The position numbers were made by a program, and so were the translations under genes. From NCBI GenBank assembly GCA_047611425.1, contig JBLFWJ010000115.1:1-10835 (forward strand): DNA of 10,835 bases, written 5' to 3'. This DNA comes from JBLFWJ01 sp047611425. Its GTDB lineage: Bacteria; Bacteroidota; Bacteroidia; UBA10329. The number at the start of each line of letters is the position of its first letter. The first letter of the stretch is position 1. Under the pieces are notes generated by a model. That model made no database searches, was not told where the DNA came from, and was given only the letters and a program-made list of their open reading frames with translations. Shown piece by piece: positions 7,015 through 10,835 of the stretch.

Positions 7015-7886
7015 CCTACTACTTTGTCGGCTTCTATCTTTTCCATTTTCATCATGGATAGAAGATGAGCCATTTTGGATTTTAGATCCTTCCTTTCAAC
7101 AATCAAATCCAAGAACCCGTGCTCTAACACGAACTCCGAAGTTTGAAATCCTACCGGAAGATCTTTACCTATTGTTTCCTTCACAACCCGCGGCCCAGCA
7201 AAGCCGATTAATGCTCCTGGTTCGGCCACATTCAAATCACCAAGCATGGCGAAACTTGCAGTAATGCCACCAGTTGTCGGATCCGTCAATAAAGAAATAT
7301 AAGGAAGGCCTTTCTTAGCCAATTGTGAAAGTTTCGCTGAAGTCTTAGCCATCTGCATCAATGAAAATGCAGCTTCCATCATTCTTGCACCCCCAGATTT
7401 TGAGATGATGATGATGGGGCAATTCAATTCCATTGCTTGGTCAATTGCCCGAGCAAACTTCTCACCTACCACAGAACCCATCGATCCACCAATGAACGCA
7501 AAGTCCATTGCAGCAATAACAATCGGCTCGCCTTCCATTGCACCGTGAGCAGTACGAGCAGCATCCTTCAACCCACTCTTCTCTTGTGACGCAACCAAAC
7601 GATCTTTATAAGGCTTCGTATCCTCAAAACCTAAAGGATCGGCCGAAGTCATGTTAGCGTTGAACTCGAAAAAACGAGAATCATCAAAAAGCAAGGAGAA
7701 ATACTGACCAGCAGAAATACGCTGATGATGACCGCAGCCTTTACAAACCCACAGATTTGCTTGGTTCTCGTCTGAAGGAACAATTTCCTTACAGCCAGAG
7801 CACTTGTGCCAAAGACCTTCTGGGGTCTCCTTTTTGTTTTTGGTGGAGGTTGTAATCCCCTCCTTCATGCGTTTGAACCAACTCAT
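7011..7886 (-). CDS. accD: Acetyl-CoA carboxylase carboxyltransferase subunit beta
   Basis: AccD and AccA together form the carboxyltransferase that moves the carboxyl group from biotin to acetyl-CoA, giving malonyl-CoA for fatty-acid synthesis in the cytoplasm. The 291-residue product has the bacterial N-terminal zinc ribbon with C29, C32, C48 and C51 (HKCSGCKE and WVCKGCGHH). The crotonase-fold core carries the family-typical SGGARMMEAAFSLMQMAKTSA region, DPTTGGITASFAMLGD, and GFAGPRVVKETIG. Length is normal (E. coli AccD is 304). The ATG at 7886 begins with the usual MSWFKR sequence. It lies 27 bp below fbaB and is probably expressed from the fbaB promoter. No accA or other accessory acc gene is in the window, as is common where subunits are scattered. 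Confidence 0.98.
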   Translation of the reverse strand: MSWFKRMKEGITTSTKNKKETPEGLWHKCSGCKEIVPSDENQANLWVCKGCGHHQRISAGQYFSLLFDDSRFFEFNANMTSADPLGFEDTKPYKDRLVASQEKSGLKDAARTAHGAMEGEPIVIAAMDFAFIGGSMGSVVGEKFARAIDQAMELNCPIIIISKSGGARMMEAAFSLMQMAKTSAKLSQLAKKGLPYISLLTDPTTGGITASFAMLGDLNVAEPGALIGFAGPRVVKETIGKDLPVGFQTSEFVLEHGFLDLIVERKDLKSKMAHLLSMMKMEKIEADKVVG

Positions 7887-7913
7887 CTATGATGGTTTTG
7901 GTTTAACTACCGC

Positions 7914-8972
7914 TTACGCGATAGTTACTTGCTCGTCAAGGTATACATCTTGAACTGCATTCAACAACTCAACACCTTCTTTCATTGGCTTTTGGAACGC
8001 CTTTCTTCCAGAGATTAATCCGTGTCCACCAGCTCTCTTATTAATCACCGCTGTTTCAACTGCCTCAGCAAGATCGGTAGCGCCACTGGAAGCACCTCCT
8101 GAGTTAATCAATCCAACCTTACCCATGTAGCAATTGGCCACTTGGTATCGACAAAGATCAATTGGATTTTCACTCGTCAATTCAGAGTAAACTTTCGGAT
8201 GTGTTTTCGCAAAATTGATTGCATTGAATCCCCCATTATTAGTGGGTAATTTCTGCTTGATAATATCTGCTTGAATAGTTACTCCAAGATGATTGGCCTG
8301 AGCCGTCATATCAGAAGATGCATGATAATCAACGCCATCTTTCTTAAAACCTGGACTTCGTAAGTAGCACCAAAGAACTGTTGCCATACCTAACTGGTGT
8401 GCCAGCTCAAAAGCTTCAGCGATCTCTACAATCTGTCTCGAAGACTCTTCAGAACCAAAGTAGATTGTTGCTCCAACTGCACGTGCACCCATGTTCCATG
8501 CATCCTCAACCGTACCGTACATAACTTGATCAAACGTGTTCGGGTAAGTCATCAACTCATTGTGGTTGATCTTTACAATGAAAGGAATCTTGTGTGCATA
8601 CTTTCTAGAGCAATTCGCCAATACGCCAAACGTAGATGCAACTGCGTTACAACCACCCTCAACAGCCAACTTCACGATATTTTCAGGATCGAAATACATC
8701 GGATTTGGTGCGAAACTCGCGCCTCCGGTATGCTCAATTCCTTGATCAACAGGAAGGATACTTACGTAACCCGTTCCACCCAAACGTCCATGAGAATACA
8801 GGTCTTCTATACTTCTAAGTGTCTGGTTATTTCTATTGCCATCGTTAAATCCACGGCTCACAAAATCTCCTCCGGGCAGCATCAGCATGTCCTTCGAAAT
8901 AGTTGTGCTTTTATGATCAAGTAATGTGCTGGCCTTATCGCCTAGCAGTTCGGCTATCCTATCTATTGCCAT
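7914..8972 (-). CDS. fbaB: Class I fructose-bisphosphate aldolase, DhnA/FbaB type
   Basis: This enzyme interconverts fructose 1,6-bisphosphate with dihydroxyacetone phosphate and glyceraldehyde 3-phosphate through a lysine Schiff base, in glycolysis and gluconeogenesis. The 352-residue length agrees with the DhnA group (E. coli FbaB is 350). Visible family segments are ILPVDQGIEHT (about 72-82), KINHNE (about 134-139), VLWCYLRSPGFKKDG (about 199-213) and ADIIKQKLPTNNGG (about 235-248), where K239 is the probable Schiff-base lysine by analogy with E. coli LIKQK. The phosphate-binding glycines appear in LINSGGASSG and GGHGLISGRKAF near the C-terminus. No zinc-binding class II motifs are present. 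A -7 promoter element lies 25 bp upstream of the ATG at 8972, and accD follows at 27 bp, so the two likely form an operon. Confidence 0.95.
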   Translation of the reverse strand: MAIDRIAELLGDKASTLLDHKSTTISKDMLMLPGGDFVSRGFNDGNRNNQTLRSIEDLYSHGRLGGTGYVSILPVDQGIEHTGGASFAPNPMYFDPENIVKLAVEGGCNAVASTFGVLANCSRKYAHKIPFIVKINHNELMTYPNTFDQVMYGTVEDAWNMGARAVGATIYFGSEESSRQIVEIAEAFELAHQLGMATVLWCYLRSPGFKKDGVDYHASSDMTAQANHLGVTIQADIIKQKLPTNNGGFNAINFAKTHPKVYSELTSENPIDLCRYQVANCYMGKVGLINSGGASSGATDLAEAVETAVINKRAGGHGLISGRKAFQKPMKEGVELLNAVQDVYLDEQVTIA

Positions 8973-8996
8973 GATTTAATCAATTTTTAAGGTCGC

Positions 8997-9004
8997 CAAA
9001 AGTA
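8997..9004 (-). promoter_or_regulatory. Probable Bacteroidota -7 promoter element for fbaB-accD
   Basis: The minus strand again reads TACTTTTG followed by GCG, matching TAnnTTTG exactly and nearly identical to the element before rpsO (TTACTTTTG shared by both). Transcription would start about 18 nt upstream of the fbaB ATG. A TTG exists upstream but at 29 bp spacing, too far for a standard -33 element. Confidence 0.6.
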
Positions 9005-9062
9005 AGCATTTTAGCACCCCAGCATCCGTTTTTCAACGTGTTCGAATCTTCTCAACTTTTGG

Positions 9063-9190
9063 GGGTTACCCTGCAAGCTTCGCAAGCAGGGTCAGGCTGT
9101 CCGCTATATCTTTTATTCCGTCAAGCGATCGCTAAGGCTCTCGAAGCGAAAGTGCAATGGAATAAAAGGATGCCGCTTCCATCCTTAACC
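9063..9190. repeat. REP-like palindromic intergenic repeat, single copy in this window
   Basis: About 130 bp of intergenic DNA between fbaB and the BamA-family gene is built of inverted repeats. A GC-rich hairpin CCCTGC/GCAGGG (9069-9074 with 9086-9091) is followed by AGGCTGTCCGCTATATC, and then a long-range stem TTTTATTCC/GGAATAAAA (9111-9119 with 9159-9167), extended by C9110-G9168 and, past a bulged G, by AT/AT. The enclosed loop is itself self-complementary in places (GCGATCGC). The right arm ends AAAGGATGCCGCTTCCATCC. I recall similar CAGGCTGTCCGCTATATC ... AAAAGGATGCCGCTTCCATCC elements dispersed between genes in many Bacteroidota genomes, but cannot verify copies here. No long open frame and no T-tract are present, so it is neither a gene nor a classical terminator. 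Confidence 0.65.
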
Positions 9191-9213
9191 CAGTTGCAAG
9201 CCAAGTGCTGTAC

Positions 9214-10835
9214 CTAGAAAGGATACCCGATACCTAGATTGAAATTCACTGGTTTTCTTCTGGATGTTCCGAGAATCCAGCGATTACCCTCAACTTGAGC
9301 TGGGTCGTACGCTGGAATCCCAACGTCCAATCGAATAACGAAGAAGCTAAAGTCTAAGCGAAGTCCAGCACCAAAACTCACCCCAAATTCCTTGATGAAG
9401 TTTTTAAACGTGAACTGGCCGCCAGGTCTGCTTTCATCTTCCTTCACCAACCAAATATTTCCAGCATCCGCGAAAATCGCACCTTCAAACCATCGGTAAA
9501 TATCGAATCGATATTCCAAGTTTACTTCAATTTTAATGTCTCCGAATTGATCCGAAAGATTCAAACTATCGTTCAAAGATCCCGGCCCAATCGACCGTGC
9601 TGCCCAACCACGAATGCCATTTGCACCGCCACCAAAGAAGCTACTCTCAAAAGGAAGGACGCCCAAGTTCTTAAGTGGGTATCCCATTCCATGCTGGAAT
9701 CTGAATACGAATTGGCTGCTTTTGTTAATTACAAAATAGTGTCTGAAATCGATGTCATATTTCACATACTGAGCGAAGGGTACATCAAACACACGATAGT
9801 TCCCCAACTCATCCTTCTTGGCATTTGATGCAGACATAATACCGCGCATCACATTGCCCGCAGATTCCAATTCAACTTTCAAGTAGGAGAAATCAACCTG
9901 CTTCTCCAACCGCTGATTACTAAACGTGAAGCTATAATTGGTGGTTGTAGTAGCGTGCGGCCGGTAACTGTTTCGGAGCAATGGGTCTGAAAGTCCGTCA
10001 ATTCGTGCCTTGAATACTGGATCCTCATTATAGATGTTCACGAAGTTCACTTCAACCGGATTCAACTCATGAAACTTGTATTGATTCTGGCGCCAGCTGT
10101 ATCCGAATGCTCCATTAAAAATGGATCGGGTGTAATCCGGTCTTTGCTGATAATTATAGGAAACAGAAAAAATCGTGTTTGGATCAGCATACTGCGAAAG
10201 TCTCTTTGACTTGAATGGCAATAAAAACTTAGGAATTCTCAAATTAATCTGGGGGCCGACTTCAAGCGTATTGAAAATTCCAGCGATGGTTTGCCCTTCC
10301 GTTCCTTCGGTTACAATCTGAGATTCCAATCCAGCAACCAGCTTGAATTCCAAAATCTCGGCTCCACGGGTCAGGTTCTTATTACGGTAAACAAAAGACC
10401 CCGAAACACCCAGATTACCAGCTGTATTGGTTCCTTGTAATTCTAAGCCATAAGATTGTTTCAAACCAGGCGATAGCTGAATATGCGTATCCAAGAGATA
10501 GTAGCCGTCTTCGTCTACCCTTTCTTTATATGCAATGTTCACGTACCTAAAAGCGCGTAGCCCGCTTAGTTGTTGATAGGTCAACTCCGACCTCCGGATT
10601 CGGTAAATCTCTCCAGTTTTTAGGAATACTTTACTCATCAAAACCTCAGGTCGGTGTTTGAATTTTTTGTCAAAGATTAGATGGTATCCGTTGTAGATCA
10701 TTGTGTCCTGAACGGCTCCTTGATCAACTGTTGGATCAAATTGAGAATAGATATAAACCTTACCAATTCTATATTCTTTGAAAGCTTTTGAAACAGCTTC
10801 ACCTTGCGCTCCAGCAGTGTCCGACCTCAAATACA
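9214..10835 (-). CDS. BamA/TamA-family outer-membrane protein (TamL-like), N-terminus outside window
   Basis: The frame is open to the right edge with no real start in view, so the gene continues upstream; about 540 C-terminal residues are visible against about 750-850 in Bacteroidota family members. The first part contains at least one POTRA domain (about visible residues 65-120: KVFLKTGEIYRIRRSELTYQ, then AFRYVNI, ending LSPGLK). The rest is a 16-strand-type beta-barrel with alternating aromatic strands. The superfamily's loop-6 signature appears as GGGANGIRGW (about 400-409), and the chain ends in GIGYPF with the terminal phenylalanine typical of Bam substrates. Members fold or insert proteins into the outer membrane, as BamA (general) or TamA/TamL (with TamB). 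A single gene fragment cannot separate these. I lean to TamL because the last POTRA and barrel wording is divergent from BamA; no lipobox can be checked here. Confidence 0.85.
   Translation of the reverse strand, partial: YLRSDTAGAQGEAVSKAFKEYRIGKVYIYSQFDPTVDQGAVQDTMIYNGYHLIFDKKFKHRPEVLMSKVFLKTGEIYRIRRSELTYQQLSGLRAFRYVNIAYKERVDEDGYYLLDTHIQLSPGLKQSYGLELQGTNTAGNLGVSGSFVYRNKNLTRGAEILEFKLVAGLESQIVTEGTEGQTIAGIFNTLEVGPQINLRIPKFLLPFKSKRLSQYADPNTIFSVSYNYQQRPDYTRSIFNGAFGYSWRQNQYKFHELNPVEVNFVNIYNEDPVFKARIDGLSDPLLRNSYRPHATTTTNYSFTFSNQRLEKQVDFSYLKVELESAGNVMRGIMSASNAKKDELGNYRVFDVPFAQYVKYDIDFRHYFVINKSSQFVFRFQHGMGYPLKNLGVLPFESSFFGGGANGIRGWAARSIGPGSLNDSLNLSDQFGDIKIEVNLEYRFDIYRWFEGAIFADAGNIWLVKEDESRPGGQFTFKNFIKEFGVSFGAGLRLDFSFFVIRLDVGIPAYDPAQVEGNRWILGTSRRKPVNFNLGIGYPF

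Noticed and set aside
8397..8924. 175-codon open frame on the plus strand inside fbaB
   Set aside because: It is antisense to a highly conserved aldolase, and its product is rich in Cys, Arg and Ser with no family likeness. It arises from the codon pattern of fbaB.
9125..9132. GCGATCGC octamer, identical to the cyanobacterial HIP1 repeat
   Set aside because: One copy in about 10.8 kb within a palindromic repeat of a Bacteroidota genome; coincidence or part of the larger repeat, not HIP1.
9105..9171. Rho-independent terminator for the BamA-family gene
   Set aside because: The stem is long-range with a loop of about 39 nt and no T-tract follows on the minus strand; it fits a palindromic repeat better.
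10828..10830. TTG as the start codon of the BamA/TamA-family gene
   Set aside because: The frame stays open upstream to the window edge and a family member needs further POTRA sequence, so this is an internal leucine codon.

Overview
The window reads as chromosomal DNA of a Bacteroidota bacterium. Three things suggest this: the likely promoters carry the Bacteroidota -7 element (TAnnTTTG) instead of a sigma-70 -10 box, Shine-Dalgarno sequences are weak or absent before most starts, and the gene content fits (a Bacteroidota-type Mpl-like ligase, a BamA/TamA-family protein with the fold features of TamL, and a dispersed-looking palindromic intergenic repeat). Order and family are uncertain; Flavobacteriales or Cytophagales are both possible. 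Every gene I accept lies on the minus strand, so transcription runs from high to low coordinates.

In transcription order: the window opens inside a BamA/TamA-superfamily outer-membrane protein (9214-10835, 5' end outside the window). A structured palindromic repeat follows (about 9063-9190), then a promoter and the pair fbaB (class I fructose-bisphosphate aldolase) and accD (acetyl-CoA carboxylase carboxyltransferase beta subunit), 27 bp apart. A second promoter of the same type drives rpsO (ribosomal protein S15), followed by pnp (polynucleotide phosphorylase). The rpsO-pnp spacer holds two strong hairpins, and the unit ends at a clear intrinsic terminator (4340-4371).

Below the terminator the content is less conventional. 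First comes an AT-rich, single-pass membrane protein of unknown family (3429-4310). A promoter then leads into a set of three genes: an M42 metallopeptidase with all metal ligands visible, a 361-residue protein with a DADDTA motif like that of class II terpene cyclases, and the first 350 codons of an Mpl/MurC-like peptidoglycan ligase that runs off the left edge.

Most of the window is conserved housekeeping: central carbon metabolism, fatty-acid initiation, ribosome and RNA turnover, cell-wall recycling and outer-membrane assembly. I see no phage, transposon, CRISPR, tRNA or rRNA, and no evident new multi-gene system. The points most worth a second look are the DADDTA protein, the rpsO-pnp leader hairpins, the repeat at 9063-9190 and the orphan membrane protein. 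No gene-free stretch exceeds 300 bp; the longest, 8973-9213, holds a promoter and the repeat.
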